Shown: positions 38,895 to 48,729 of the stretch, piece after piece | Numbering within the stretch: position 1 is the first letter of the stretch | Layout of the letters: every line of letters starts with the position of its first letter | Notes under the pieces: generated by a model | What the model was told of the DNA's origin: nothing | Database searches by the model: none | The model's input: only the letters and a program-made list of their open reading frames with translations | Assembly: GCA_964551735.1 (NCBI GenBank) | Contig: CAZKEF010000041.1 | Coordinates: 1 to 50,407, forward strand | From: DAOUAT01 sp964551735 | Lineage (GTDB): Bacteria > Chloroflexota > Anaerolineae > CG2-30-64-16 | Direction: 5' to 3' | Length of the DNA: 50,407 nucleotides | Program-made: the position numbers and the translations under genes

Positions 38895-41800
38895 TTAGCG
38901 GCCCGTCAGCAGCCGCCACAACTGCGCCACCGCCTCCATCAACCCGGCCGGCCGCGCGGTCAAGCTCGTCACCTCCACGGCGTTCGGCGTGAAGCTCAGC
39001 ACATGGTCTTCCACCTCACCGCCAGTGGCGCCGCCGGTGGCCGCGAGCGAGCCGCACGCGCCATCCACTGCGCGCAGGCGCAGGTAGGCCGAGGCGGGGA
39101 AGCTGCCCGCACCGGGCATGTTAGCGTCGGCAGGGAAGTTGATGGTGGCCGCGCCGTTGGCAGCCACGGCGACCTGGCCTTTGGAGTCGCTGCCTGCCCC
39201 GAACCCGTCGTCGTCCCAGTCCACCCAGGCGTAGACGCAGGCGCCGCCGGCCTGCACGTTGTTCACCGTGACCTGAATCGCGCCGCCATCGCTCCAATTG
39301 GGGTCAATGCCGATAAAGCCCGTCAGGCCGTCCTCATCGTCCGTGTTGTCCATGTCATCGCCATTGGCGCTGGCGTTCGGAATGCCGTTGCTTTCCGCAT
39401 CCGGCGCGTTCGCGCCCAGGTGAACCGAGGCGGCCGACAGAGTGTGATAGGCCCGGTTGGCGCCCGCGGTCTGGAGGTTGGTGTCGGGCGCGTCGCCGAA
39501 GTCCGCCTGCACATTCGTATACGTACAGGTCACCGTTTCGGCAGACTCCAGCAGGATGGTAGCCTTACGTGTGATCACGTCCACAAAGGAGTTAGCGTCA
39601 TCACAGACGATGCTCTCCAGCGTCCACCCGGGCTCAGCCTCCTCGGTGACGACATACACCCCGGGCGCCTCGTTAGTGTCAAAGAAGTTCGACCCGCTGC
39701 CGTCGTCCACCAGTGTGTAGTCCGTCCCGACGACAGGCCCTGCCACGTAGAAGTCGAACACGGTCGGCCCCTCGGGCTGCGCCTCCTTGACGATCCGGAT
39801 CGTCCCGGGTTGCACATTGGTGAAGGTGCAGGTCACCGACTCGTCGATCTCCAGGTTGATTGTGGCCGTGGCGCTGGTAACGTCGCCCCACGAGTTCTGG
39901 CTCGCTGTTTCGACACAGGTGATGTCGATCAACTCCCACGGGGCGGCAGCCGCCAGCTCGGTCACACGATAGGGGCCCGGGAGCACATTGAGGAAGACGG
40001 CCGTGTCCGTGGTCGGATCCGACAGGGTGAAGTCGCCGGACCCATCGATGTTCTGGCGGAAGGTGAAGGGCGTGTCATCGGACGGGTTCGCCTCCTTGAC
40101 GATCGTGATCGTCCCGGGTTTCACATTGGTGAAGGTGCAGGTCACCGTTTCGCCATCCTCCAGCAGGATGGTCGCCTTGCGAGCGGTTACGTCCACGAAG
40201 GAGTTGGCGTCATCACAGACGATGTTCTGCACAGCCCACCCGAGCTCCGCCTCCTCGGTGACGACATACACTCCGGGCGTCTCGGTGGTCTCAAAGAAGT
40301 TCGGCCCGCTGCCGTCGTCCACCAGCGTGTAGTCCGTCCCGACGACAGGCCCCGCCACGTAGAAGTCGAACACGGTCGGCCCCTCGGGCTGCGCCTCCTT
40401 GACGATCCGGATCGTCCCGGCCGGGCAGGGCACGCCGAAGTTGTCGATAAACGCCGTCTCATCGCCGCCATTGTAGGTCTCAATGCCGATGGCAATGTGG
40501 TCCAGATCGTTCAGCACGGCCGCAAACTGGGCGGGCGACGGCGCACCCGTGGCGGGCGGAGTGCCGACATTCAGGACGGTGCGCCACTGATCGGCCACCA
40601 TGGGGACGGTCACCGTGCGCCAGCCAGTGCCCGTGCCGAGCTGGTCTTTGAAGTAGAAATAGTAGGCAGTCCCGTTGCTGCCCACGATGGCGACATAGGG
40701 GCTCAGTGTTCCGAGCCCGTTAAGGTAATCGAACCGGAGGTTCTTGCCGTTCAGATTGGAGAAGTTGAGGGTGGTCAGAAAGGCCGGCGTCCAGACCTCC
40801 TGCAGCGCGTCGTCCATATCGTCGGCGCGCAGGTTGCCGTCCGGGTTGCCGCCGGTGCTTTCCCACCGGAAGACATAGCCGTTCAGGGTGTAGGGCGCGT
40901 CGTGCGGACCGGTTTCTCCCTTGGTCCGGAAGCCGCCGGCATCCGCGTCAAAAGGCTCGATGCCGCAGCTCAGCAGCGCTGACTCAGCCCTCGTCGGAAC
41001 GGGGGGGCCGGCGTCCACTTCATAGGCGCCGACGTCGCACTGGTTGCTGCCGCTCGGCTCGGGCCGGACGTAGCCGCGCTGGTCGGTCTTGATGCCGGTG
41101 CCGTTGCAGGAGCCGTCGACCAGCGGGATCCGGTCCATGGCCGGACTGCCCGTTTGCAGGGCGCGGGTCTGGGTCGGGCCGCCGTTGTCGGCCAGAGCGC
41201 CGAGCAGTGGGTTGGTGCTCTGCTGGTCGGTGGCTTGGGTGAAGCTGCAGGTGGCGTCGCCAGAAACGTTGTAACCCTGTGACTCGATGCCCACCACCGA
41301 CACTGAGAACTTGTCGCATCCGTCAGCGATGATGGTGTTGGCCACCCGCATTCTGGTCGCGTTGGGCGACATTATGTTGGTAATCACCCCTGAGCCATGC
41401 GTGGCCGAGTTGCCGGCGATCGTCGTATGCACCAACTGGACAGAGCCAGTCCCATCGGAGAAGGTGGCCTGAACGAATATGCCGCCGCCCTGCGATTCGC
41501 CGAAGGTGCCAGCCACGGCAGTATTGCCGCTGATGGTGCTGTTTCTGATGGTGAGACTCCCCCCCGTGCTACTCGCCAGAAAAGATATGGCGCCGGCAAT
41601 GGCGTTGGTTCCGGTGCCTCCGGTGGCGGTGTTGCCCGAGAAGGTGCTCCTTTCGATGGTCGCAGTGCTCCCAACTATCTCCATGCCACCACCGGCTTGG
41701 GCAGTATTGTCGCGGATCGTGCTGTCCCGGATGGTCGCCGTACCCTGCGCAGCACCTTCATACATCACCAAGATCCCACCGCCACCCGAGGCGCGATTGC

Positions 41801-42239
41801 TTTCGATGACGCTGCGCTCCACGAGCAGGTGACCGCCCCGCGTCGCGATTCCACCCCCAAAGTCAGCATTGCCGTTGGCGATGGTGAGGTGGCGCACGGT
41901 CAGACTGGCGCCCGCCGGCACGCGCAGGACGCGGTTGGCGTTGTTGCCGCTCAGGGTGACACTGTGGCCGGTCGCGTCCAGCACGGTGTCGCTGCTGATC
42001 ACGATCTCGGGCACGACGATGGTGCCGTTGCAGGCGAAGGTGACGGCGCCGCCGCCGGCCAGGGCATCGGCAAGCGTGCCCGCCGTGCCCACCGATCCGT
42101 AGGCGGTGCAGTCGGTCACCGTGCCCGAGGCATGGGCCATGGGCACGGCAAAGACGGCCGCGGCCAGCAGGAGCAGGGCCACGGGCAGGATGAGCCGAAA
42201 GACTCGTAACTGTGTGAGTTGGGTTGAGAGCGTTGACAT
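38895..42239 (-). CDS. Secreted beta-helix adhesin with prealbumin-like repeats and GEVED domain
   Basis: 1114 residues. Signal peptide (LILPVALLLLAAAVFAVPMAHA). About 45-400: right-handed beta-helix of the polymorphic-repeat/choice-of-anchor type (SGNTATGGTGTNAI, RNSTISGNTAV, DNGGPTQTRALQTGSPAMD). About 420-600: a jelly-roll domain (TPAFLTTLNFSNLNGKNL). About 605-910: three prealbumin-like/SpaA-type domains, the first and third near identical (RIVKEAQPEGPTVFDFYVAG). About 915-1085: a GEVED-type domain (DFGDAPDTN, VYAWVDWDDDGFG, GGEVEDHVLSF). AGGAGG precedes ATG. Such proteins are long surface adhesins or extracellular matrix parts. It has no LPxTG or LPLI tail; the end is a short hydrophobic segment. 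Confidence 0.9.
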   Translation of the reverse strand: MSTLSTQLTQLRVFRLILPVALLLLAAAVFAVPMAHASGTVTDCTAYGSVGTAGTLADALAGGGAVTFACNGTIVVPEIVISSDTVLDATGHSVTLSGNNANRVLRVPAGASLTVRHLTIANGNADFGGGIATRGGHLLVERSVIESNRASGGGGILVMYEGAAQGTATIRDSTIRDNTAQAGGGMEIVGSTATIERSTFSGNTATGGTGTNAIAGAISFLASSTGGSLTIRNSTISGNTAVAGTFGESQGGGIFVQATFSDGTGSVQLVHTTIAGNSATHGSGVITNIMSPNATRMRVANTIIADGCDKFSVSVVGIESQGYNVSGDATCSFTQATDQQSTNPLLGALADNGGPTQTRALQTGSPAMDRIPLVDGSCNGTGIKTDQRGYVRPEPSGSNQCDVGAYEVDAGPPVPTRAESALLSCGIEPFDADAGGFRTKGETGPHDAPYTLNGYVFRWESTGGNPDGNLRADDMDDALQEVWTPAFLTTLNFSNLNGKNLRFDYLNGLGTLSPYVAIVGSNGTAYYFYFKDQLGTGTGWRTVTVPMVADQWRTVLNVGTPPATGAPSPAQFAAVLNDLDHIAIGIETYNGGDETAFIDNFGVPCPAGTIRIVKEAQPEGPTVFDFYVAGPVVGTDYTLVDDGSGPNFFETTETPGVYVVTEEAELGWAVQNIVCDDANSFVDVTARKATILLEDGETVTCTFTNVKPGTITIVKEANPSDDTPFTFRQNIDGSGDFTLSDPTTDTAVFLNVLPGPYRVTELAAAAPWELIDITCVETASQNSWGDVTSATATINLEIDESVTCTFTNVQPGTIRIVKEAQPEGPTVFDFYVAGPVVGTDYTLVDDGSGSNFFDTNEAPGVYVVTEEAEPGWTLESIVCDDANSFVDVITRKATILLESAETVTCTYTNVQADFGDAPDTNLQTAGANRAYHTLSAASVHLGANAPDAESNGIPNASANGDDMDNTDDEDGLTGFIGIDPNWSDGGAIQVTVNNVQAGGACVYAWVDWDDDGFGAGSDSKGQVAVAANGAATINFPADANMPGAGSFPASAYLRLRAVDGACGSLAATGGATGGEVEDHVLSFTPNAVEVTSLTARPAGLMEAVAQLWRLLTGR
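39510..40420. repeat. Two near-identical 300-bp domain repeats within the adhesin
   Basis: Copies at 39510-39809 and 40119-40420 encode the first and third prealbumin-like domains. Long blocks such as GCCTCCTTGACGATCCGGAT and the VAGPVVGTDYTLVDD segment are the same, while the middle domain (39810-40118) has diverged. This suggests duplication or gene conversion skipping the centre copy. Confidence 0.75.
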
Positions 42240-42277
42240 GGTGTTTTCCTCCTGATAGTTACAGTGCGTCGGATGCC

Positions 42278-42339
42278 GAGATGACGAACCGCCTGGCCGG
42301 GTTCACTTCCTCGCGGTGCGGTTACGCGGCGGTCATCTC
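42278..42339 (-). other. Hairpin in the gap between 42344 and 42239 genes
   Basis: GAGATGAC (42278-42285) pairs with GTCATCTC (42332-42339), extended by an inner CCGCC/GGCGG pair. It follows directly the stop of the 42344-42955 gene. No T tract, so termination is only possible. Confidence 0.35.
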
Positions 42340-42343
42340 CAGT

Positions 42344-42955
42344 TCAGTCTAGCAAAAACACGAGGAACGTCGCCTCACCGGTCGCGCCGCGGCGGCCGGC
42401 CACCAGGATGCCCGACATCGCGCCGCCGTCCCCCAGGTTGTAGATCCGCAGCTCGGTCACGGCCGGGTCGTCGAACGCGGCCACTAACGCAGCTTTGGCT
42501 GCCGCCGCATCCGGCACGACATCCAGAATCATCGGCGCCGAGTTGCGGGCGTCAATATCGGTGATGCCGCGCAGCTCGGCCACAATGTCCGGCTTGGCGC
42601 CGGTCGGGCGGGCGTACACCTCTTTCCACGGCCCCATCCACGCCGCTTCGCCCCAGCGCTCCCACAGCTCGCCGGTGAAGTACTTGTACTTCGCCAGCGC
42701 CGCCTGGGTCAGGTTGTCATCTGTCTTCATCTGCTCGAAGAACACGGCGCTGCCAAAACCGGCCTGGCTCGGCGCGCCGTAGGCCGCTTCCAGGTCGGCC
42801 ACGTAGGCCGGTTTCGTTGCATCAGACTTCGGTTGCTTTGTCGCTGCCATCTCGTTGTTCTCCTTTTGGATTGGCGTAGCTGGCCTGGGCTGCCCATTGC
42901 AGGCTGCCAGGACGAACAGGATCGCTAACAGGTTGAGCAAGATCGTAGATTTCAT
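42344..42955 (-). CDS. Small lipoprotein of unknown function
   Basis: 203 residues from ATG 42955, with a signal and lipobox LAAC (Cys20). A second start, ATG near residue 36 (MAATKQPKSD), has a better ribosome site (AAGGAG 9 nt upstream) and would give a cytoplasmic protein without the signal, so two forms are possible. The body (LEAAYGAPSQAGFGSAVFFEQM, YKYFTGELWERWGEAAWMG, DARNSAPMILDVV, VTELRIYNLGDGGAMSGILVAG) looks like a compact globular domain; I do not know the family. ATG overlaps the stop of the PrsW gene by 4 nt, so it is coupled to the protease cluster as its last gene. Confidence 0.72.
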   Translation of the reverse strand: MKSTILLNLLAILFVLAACNGQPRPATPIQKENNEMAATKQPKSDATKPAYVADLEAAYGAPSQAGFGSAVFFEQMKTDDNLTQAALAKYKYFTGELWERWGEAAWMGPWKEVYARPTGAKPDIVAELRGITDIDARNSAPMILDVVPDAAAAKAALVAAFDDPAVTELRIYNLGDGGAMSGILVAGRRGATGEATFLVFLLD

Positions 42956-44145
42956 GTGCGCAACTGCCGCAAATCCTGCCGCCAGGCCTGCACCACGGGG
43001 TCGGCGTCCACCGGCCGGCCGCGCAGCAGCAGCCGGAACTTGCGCTTGGCCAGGTTGGCCTGCGCGGTGAAGATCGCCCGCGCGGTCTGGTCGCCGCGCG
43101 GGGGCTCGCATTTACCCTCGATCTGCTGGTATTCGTCGGCCGTGACGGTTGGCGTGCCCACTTCGTCACGCAACTGCTCGGCCATGACCCCGCGTTCCCA
43201 GCGGGCGCTGCGCCGCAGCCCGAGAAGGATGATCAGGTAGGCGAGGCCGTTGGCGACGAGGAGCGCCAGCACGTTCGCCAGCCAACTGAGCCAGAACGGC
43301 ATATTCGCGAGATCCTTGCCAATCGAATCCATGACCGCGGGTGGCATGGCCAGCCTGCCGATCACATTGGCCGCCAAGGCCGTGATCACGGTGCCCAACC
43401 CGTTCCACGCCATGTGCGACAGCGCGGCCAGCACGTAGCCGATCACCGGCCAGGTGAGCTTGCGCAGCCAGCTCTTCTGGATGAGCGCAAAGCCGATGAA
43501 CGTGCCCGTGAGGCCGGTGTAGATGGCGTGGCCGTTGAGGCCGGCCAGGACGTAGCGGGAGCCGAGCTGAAAGGCCCAGTCGACCGTCCCCTTCTCATCG
43601 AAGCTCCGCACGATATAGACCGATGACTCCAGCCAGATGAACCCCAGGCCGATCAGCGCGCCGTAGATGAAGCCGTCGCGCGGGCCGTCGAACTCGTCGC
43701 GCAGCAGCAGTACGAAGACCAGCAGGCCCAGCCCCTTGGCCGCCTCTTCCACCCACGGCGCGGTCAGGATGGCGCCAAACAGCCCCGGCAGCACCTCTTC
43801 AAGCCCCGTGTTGATGTGCGCGGAGATCGCGGTGGCGATCAGCCCGCCCCAGGCGAAGGCCAGCACGTAGAAGAGCCACGGCTCCGGCTCCCGCCGGTCC
43901 AGCCAGCGCAGGATCAGCACCGGGATGGCGGTGATGGCGCCGGTGACGGCCAGCGCGGTGACGAAGACGCGCAGATGCTGCGGATTGCCGGCGTTGAAGA
44001 AGGGCAGCAGGTTCTGCAAGCTGTAGATGATCAGCGCGGCCAGGCCGGCGGCCAGCAGCCAGCCGATCACCGGCTTGCGCAGCGGGGAGCCGTAGCTCGA
44101 CAGCACCAGGTCGTTGGAACGCCGAGCGTTGGTGTTCTGTTTCAT
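42952..44145 (-). CDS. prsW: PrsW-family intramembrane metalloprotease
   Basis: 397 residues with about ten membrane segments. The family motif EEAAKG (Glu133-Glu134 in APWVEEAAKGLGLLVF) and the histidine-bearing blocks LNGHAIYTGLTG and LSHMAWNG form the expected metal site. PrsW in Bacillus cuts an anti-sigma factor at site 1; relatives often have unknown substrates. The C-terminal 80 residues are soluble (RDEVGTPTVTADEYQQIEG ... AIFTAQANLAKRKFRLLLRG). ATG 44145 overlaps the stop of the upstream serine-hydrolase gene (ATGA) and the stop overlaps the downstream lipoprotein start, so three genes are translationally coupled. Confidence 0.9.
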   Translation of the reverse strand: MKQNTNARRSNDLVLSSYGSPLRKPVIGWLLAAGLAALIIYSLQNLLPFFNAGNPQHLRVFVTALAVTGAITAIPVLILRWLDRREPEPWLFYVLAFAWGGLIATAISAHINTGLEEVLPGLFGAILTAPWVEEAAKGLGLLVFVLLLRDEFDGPRDGFIYGALIGLGFIWLESSVYIVRSFDEKGTVDWAFQLGSRYVLAGLNGHAIYTGLTGTFIGFALIQKSWLRKLTWPVIGYVLAALSHMAWNGLGTVITALAANVIGRLAMPPAVMDSIGKDLANMPFWLSWLANVLALLVANGLAYLIILLGLRRSARWERGVMAEQLRDEVGTPTVTADEYQQIEGKCEPPRGDQTARAIFTAQANLAKRKFRLLLRGRPVDADPVVQAWRQDLRQLRT

Positions 44146-46160
44146 CCTCCGGCTCCGGTAACGAGGTTGGCGATGGCGGGCACGAGCGCGCGACTGGCAT
44201 TGCTCTCGGCTGCGTTGCTCCACATTACGATCGTCACATCCTTGTCGGGGATAGTGCCGCCATCGCTCTGGAAGCCCAGCGTTTGGCCGCCATGCCCCAG
44301 CACGCCGTTGTTGTTGAGCATGCCGTGCGCATAGATGACGCCCGGCCCCAGCTTGTCCACGCCGGCCGAGGTATGTTGCTGCATCAGATCAAGCGTCCCC
44401 GGCTGCATGAAGAATTTGCCGGTGAACAGGGCCTTCAGGAAGAGGGCGAACTCGTCAGGTGTAGACACCACCGCGCCGGCCGCCCAGCCCTGGCTGGCGT
44501 TCCATTCACCGGTGGTGAAGGCAAAGGGCGCCTTGTAGTACGCCTGCGGCAGCGCGCCCGCCGCCGGCTGGCCCGTTTGCAGGTAGGTCTGCTTCAGCCC
44601 CAGGGGCTCGAAGATGCGCGCCTTGAGGTTTTCTTCGTACGACTTGCCGGTGGCCTTCTCGATGATGCGGCCGAGCAGCATGTAGCCGGTGTTGCTGTAT
44701 TTCCATTTCCCTTCCGCTGCTGGCTCGAAGTCGCTGCGACCGAAGTCGGCAACCAGTTGGATCAGCTCCTCCGGCGTGAAGCCGCGAGCCAGCATGGCCT
44801 TGTCCTTGACGCCATCCGCGATGGTTGCGCCGTCCGTGGTCGGCACGTCGAAGTAGTCGGGCAGGCCGCTGGTGTGGGTGAGCAGCATGTCAATGGTAAT
44901 TTTGTCGCCGTTGGGCAGCCGCGCGGCCAGGTCGGGCAGCCACTTGCTCAGCAGATCGGAGGTTGACAGCACGCCCTCCTCCTGGAGCTGGAAGAGGATG
45001 GCGGAGGTCATCAGCTTCGTGTTGCTGCCGATCTGATAGGGGGAATCGGCCGGCAGCGGCGCGCAGGTGGTCACGTCGGCGACCCCGACGGACTTGAGAT
45101 AGCGTCCCTCGGGCGTGATGATCAGCAGCACCGCGCCCGGGCCCGGTCGCTGGCCCTCCTGCACCAGGCCCACCAGCACCTCGTCCAGGCTGGCGCTGAG
45201 CTTCGGGGCCAGCGTGTCCTCGAGCGTGTTGAGCGCCAGCGCCTTCTCGCCGCAGAGATCAACGACCGTGGGGGGCGCGGCGTCGAAGAGCAGCGTGCTG
45301 CCTTCAGTCTTCAGCGCGAAAAACAGGGTGCCCTCGGTGACATCAAACTGCGCTACATCGCCGAGCGCCTTGATGAGCTGTTCGCTGCGTGAGTCGCCGG
45401 GGCAGGCGGCCAGGGTGGTCGGGCCGATTTCGATGCTGATGTTGCCGCCGTCGAGGGTGTACTTGCCCTGGGCGCGGTTGCAGTCCGCCTTGATTTCAAC
45501 CGCGCCATCGGCGTGAAAGGTCACCAGGTAGCTGGTGGGCGTCTCGATCTCGCCCTGCTCGGTCGCGGTGGCGAAGTAGCTCCATTTCCACGGTTGAGCC
45601 TGCAAGGCGCTGGCGTTAGCGCGCGCGCGGGCGGCTTCAGCCGCGTCGGTGGTCGGGGGAGGTGGTTCTTCACCGGCGACAGTCTCGGCCGCGGGATCAA
45701 GCCGCATGACGCCGGCGTCGGCCAGCAGGTCAATGAACAGGGCGCCGTCCGCGAAGAAGTACCTGGCCGCGCTGCCGAGCAGGGTAACGAACTGCTCGCC
45801 CCGCGAGCCGGGCGGGCACGCGGCCAGCGTCATCGGCCCCGGCTTGATGGTGAGGGCGCCGGCATCCGCGGTGTAGTCCGCGAACGCGTTGTTGCAGTCG
45901 GCCACGATCGCCGCCGTCCCATCGTCCTGGAATGTCAGGAGGTAGCTGGCTGGCTGCTCGAGCTTGAACTGCTCGGCCGCGCCGGTGAACGATGTCCACT
46001 GCCACGGGTTGGCCGTGAGCGCCGCGGCCGCGGGCGCGCCCGCCGGGGTCGGGGCCGGCGCCGTCGGCGCTTCTGTCGGCGCCACGGTTGGCGCAGGCGG
46101 AACGCACGCCGCCAACAGCAACGCGGCGACGATCACGATCAGTCCAAGATATGTCTTCAT
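44142..46160 (-). CDS. Lipoprotein with two META domains and a class-C beta-lactamase-fold hydrolase
   Basis: 672 residues. Signal and lipobox LAAC (Cys19), then an Ala/Pro/Thr stalk. Residues about 40-165 and 185-305 are two META (HslJ-like) domains (NPWQWTSFTG, ADCNNAFADYT, ACPPGSRGEQ; QPWKWSYFAT, ADCNRAQGKYT, ACPGDSRSEQ), each with a Cys pair. From about 330 to the end: a serine hydrolase of the class-C beta-lactamase/DD-peptidase fold with Ser379-x-x-Lys382 (SNTK), Tyr488-Ser-Asn and HGG (His623). The enzyme faces outside and may act on peptidoglycan or esters. ATG 46160 is preferred (AAGGGGAA upstream). The same META module occurs in the S41 protease before it. Confidence 0.92.
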   Translation of the reverse strand: MKTYLGLIVIVAALLLAACVPPAPTVAPTEAPTAPAPTPAGAPAAAALTANPWQWTSFTGAAEQFKLEQPASYLLTFQDDGTAAIVADCNNAFADYTADAGALTIKPGPMTLAACPPGSRGEQFVTLLGSAARYFFADGALFIDLLADAGVMRLDPAAETVAGEEPPPPTTDAAEAARARANASALQAQPWKWSYFATATEQGEIETPTSYLVTFHADGAVEIKADCNRAQGKYTLDGGNISIEIGPTTLAACPGDSRSEQLIKALGDVAQFDVTEGTLFFALKTEGSTLLFDAAPPTVVDLCGEKALALNTLEDTLAPKLSASLDEVLVGLVQEGQRPGPGAVLLIITPEGRYLKSVGVADVTTCAPLPADSPYQIGSNTKLMTSAILFQLQEEGVLSTSDLLSKWLPDLAARLPNGDKITIDMLLTHTSGLPDYFDVPTTDGATIADGVKDKAMLARGFTPEELIQLVADFGRSDFEPAAEGKWKYSNTGYMLLGRIIEKATGKSYEENLKARIFEPLGLKQTYLQTGQPAAGALPQAYYKAPFAFTTGEWNASQGWAAGAVVSTPDEFALFLKALFTGKFFMQPGTLDLMQQHTSAGVDKLGPGVIYAHGMLNNNGVLGHGGQTLGFQSDGGTIPDKDVTIVMWSNAAESNASRALVPAIANLVTGAGG

Positions 46161-46262
46161 TCGAGAGTTCCCCTTCAGTATCATGCGTTCTTACTTCTCC
46201 TCCGGCGCCGCCAGCAGGAAGTCGCCCGAATCAGCTGAATGACCCTGACTCGCCTCTGGCGC

Positions 46263-48680
46263 CTATTTGACGGGCGCAAACACCAGCGTGCTGCCGTCGG
46301 CCATTGTCACCTGCAGGTTGCCGTCCTGAATGGCGTATGTCGCGCTCAGCGCCGAGCCGGTCAACAGCTTCAGCAGTTGCTCGCCGCGCGAGTTCGCCGG
46401 GCAGGCGCCCGGCTTGGGCGCCTCCAGTTGCAGCACCAGTTGGTCGAGGGTCGCGCCGTACATGCCGGCAGCCGTGGCGCAATCGGTCTTGATCTCCGCC
46501 TTGCCCTCCGCCGGTTTGCTGAGCGTCAGCACGTAGTTCTTGGGCGTCTCGACCTCGAATTCATCCTTCGGGCCTTTGAACGACACCCACTGCCACGGCT
46601 GGGCCGACAAGCGCCCGGCAAGCGCACTGCTCTGCCGGTCCAGCTCGGCGATGGCCGCTTGCATCACCGGGTCCTCGCCCTTGAGCTCAGCCGCCTCGGT
46701 TTCCAGGGTCACCGGTACGCGGATGTCCGGCACGACGCCCTTCGCCTCAAGGTTCAGTTCCTTGGTCCCCGCGAAGGTGGTCTGGCCCATGGTGTACTGG
46801 AACATGAGGCCGCCTGGCATCTGGATCCGATCCACCGGGCCCCCGGCGCCCTCGGTGCTGTACTGGCCGACCACCGCAGCGCGCCCGAGCTTCTGGATGT
46901 GCTGGCTGAAGTACTCGCACGAGCTGGCGCAGTTCTGGTCGACCAGGATCACCAGGGGACCGGTGTAGGCCAGCTCGGGCTTGGGTGCGCTCAACATATA
47001 GTTCGGGGAGTAAGACTTGATCAAGCCGCCGGCCTTCGCATCGTATTTGTACCAGTCGAACAGGGCGGAGGGCATGGGCTTGTCTGGCTTGAAGAAGTAG
47101 GAAGCCATGGTCATGTAGAGTGCGGCCGCGCCGCCCCCATTGCCGCGCAAGTCCAGGATGACGCCAGGCTTCGACGCCCCTTTCACCCACCCCAGGGCCT
47201 CTTCGAGCACGGCGATCTTGACCGGCATGTTGTCCATGAAGTTGTTCCACTTCAGCACGGCGGTGTCGCCAAGCTGCCGGTAGCTGATCGGCGTGGCCGG
47301 TTCCGCAGCGGGCGGGGCCGGCGTATCCCAGGTGTAGTCGCCGGCGGTCATCGTCGCGGTCATAACCTGCGCCGAATCAGGCAGCCGGTAGCCGATGGTG
47401 ACCGTCTGGCTGACCGGGAACTGCAATACCATAGGCGCCAATTGGGCGCGCACGCCCTCCTTGGTGCCCACCGACTTGATCAGGGGCAGGCTGTCGTAGC
47501 GCTCGGCCACTGGCTTGCCGTCCACGGAAACGATCTCGGTGCCGGTCACCCAACCGGCCTTGGCGGCGGGGGTATCCTTCGCCACAAATCGCACCACGGT
47601 TCTCGCCGTAGGCCCTGCCTTGGGATCGGCCGGGTCCGATACGGTGATCGTATCTGCGCCCAGGTTGCCGCTGAACAGCGCGTTGCGCGCCGTCCCATCG
47701 GCCAGGACCGCCTCGACATTCGCCCCCGGAATGGCCGCGACGTGCGCATCGCGGATCGAGTGGGCCAGGGTATTGAGTGTCACAAAGTAGGCGGCGGTGT
47801 CCTTGGCAGCGTCTGCCTTCTGCACCTCAGGCAGATACCTGACCCGGATCTTCTCCCAATCCAGCTTGCGCAGATCCGTATAGGCATACCGCTTCTTCAG
47901 GGTGTCAATCAACGAGTTGTAACTCTCCAGGATGCCCTGCTTCGAGAAATTGGGCGAAGCGACCTCCTTGTGCTCGATGGTGTTGATCACCGGCTCGGAC
48001 GAGCGATCCAATGTCACCTTGCCGTCCGCGCTGAGCCGCGCCACGCTGTACCCCTGGAGCAGCGGGGCGGTCGGATCATCGGTCGTGAACCACTTCTTGT
48101 CGGCCCCGTAGCCCGTGGGAAAACCCTGCTGCGCGTCGGGCGCGTAGACCACGAAAGCGCCTTCGGTAACGGCGCCCGTGACAAGGTCTGTCAAGTAGGA
48201 GAGCATGCCGTTCTGGTCGAGCTGCTGCAGGTACGAGTCACCGGTGAAGTTATTGGCTACGATGACCCCAAAAACCTGCACGCCCGCATCCGCCCTGCCG
48301 TTGTTGCCATGGAGGTCCAGGCTCGCCCCGGTCGGCCTGATCGGCAGGTTGATGCTGAACTTGGCCGGCAGGGGAAACATCCCCGTGTCGAAGGCGCCCA
48401 GAATCTGTCCCTTGGCGCCCGCAAAGACCGGCTGCTGCTTGATCACGTTCGAGACGTCGAGCAGTGCGACGACCGGCTCCGGGAACGTATCCGGCGAGGC
48501 GTAGAAATTGGCGGAGCCGGCCTCACCGACGATCGCGACCGGGCCACTATCGGTTGCAGGTGCGACGGCTGTTGGGGAGGCCGTCTGAGCAAGAGCCGGC
48601 AGCGGCGCGACGCATGCCGACAGGATCATCAACACCGCCAGCGCGGCAGTCAGAAGGAAATTGGGCTTTCTTTGATTCAT
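46263..48680 (-). CDS. S41-family serine protease lipoprotein with C-terminal META domain
   Basis: 805 residues. Lipobox LSAC (Cys23). Residues about 45-230 form an N-terminal region of unknown fold, followed by a helical part (NFSKQGILESYNSLIDTLKKRY), a PDZ-like domain around 365-400 (TPAAKAGWVTGTEIVSVDGKPV) and an S41 core: GVILDLRGNGGG and the nucleophile in QNCASSCEYF (Ser586 or Ser587). About 690-805 is a META domain (QPWQWVSFKG, TDCATAAGMYG, ACPANSRGEQ) matching those in the next gene. S41 proteases trim or degrade exported proteins. Two ATG codons (48680 and 48689) are possible; the first has AGGAG 11 nt upstream. It lies 102 nt before the serine-hydrolase gene on the same strand. Confidence 0.92.
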   Translation of the reverse strand: MNQRKPNFLLTAALAVLMILSACVAPLPALAQTASPTAVAPATDSGPVAIVGEAGSANFYASPDTFPEPVVALLDVSNVIKQQPVFAGAKGQILGAFDTGMFPLPAKFSINLPIRPTGASLDLHGNNGRADAGVQVFGVIVANNFTGDSYLQQLDQNGMLSYLTDLVTGAVTEGAFVVYAPDAQQGFPTGYGADKKWFTTDDPTAPLLQGYSVARLSADGKVTLDRSSEPVINTIEHKEVASPNFSKQGILESYNSLIDTLKKRYAYTDLRKLDWEKIRVRYLPEVQKADAAKDTAAYFVTLNTLAHSIRDAHVAAIPGANVEAVLADGTARNALFSGNLGADTITVSDPADPKAGPTARTVVRFVAKDTPAAKAGWVTGTEIVSVDGKPVAERYDSLPLIKSVGTKEGVRAQLAPMVLQFPVSQTVTIGYRLPDSAQVMTATMTAGDYTWDTPAPPAAEPATPISYRQLGDTAVLKWNNFMDNMPVKIAVLEEALGWVKGASKPGVILDLRGNGGGAAALYMTMASYFFKPDKPMPSALFDWYKYDAKAGGLIKSYSPNYMLSAPKPELAYTGPLVILVDQNCASSCEYFSQHIQKLGRAAVVGQYSTEGAGGPVDRIQMPGGLMFQYTMGQTTFAGTKELNLEAKGVVPDIRVPVTLETEAAELKGEDPVMQAAIAELDRQSSALAGRLSAQPWQWVSFKGPKDEFEVETPKNYVLTLSKPAEGKAEIKTDCATAAGMYGATLDQLVLQLEAPKPGACPANSRGEQLLKLLTGSALSATYAIQDGNLQVTMADGSTLVFAPVK

Positions 48681-48729
48681 AGCTATCATCTCTCCTAAGC
48701 TTGATGGGACCCACTGACACGGATATCTG

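Noticed and set aside
46239..48698. Plus-strand frame (819 codons) opposite the S41 protease
   Set aside because: Shadow frame with no signal, domain or ribosome site.
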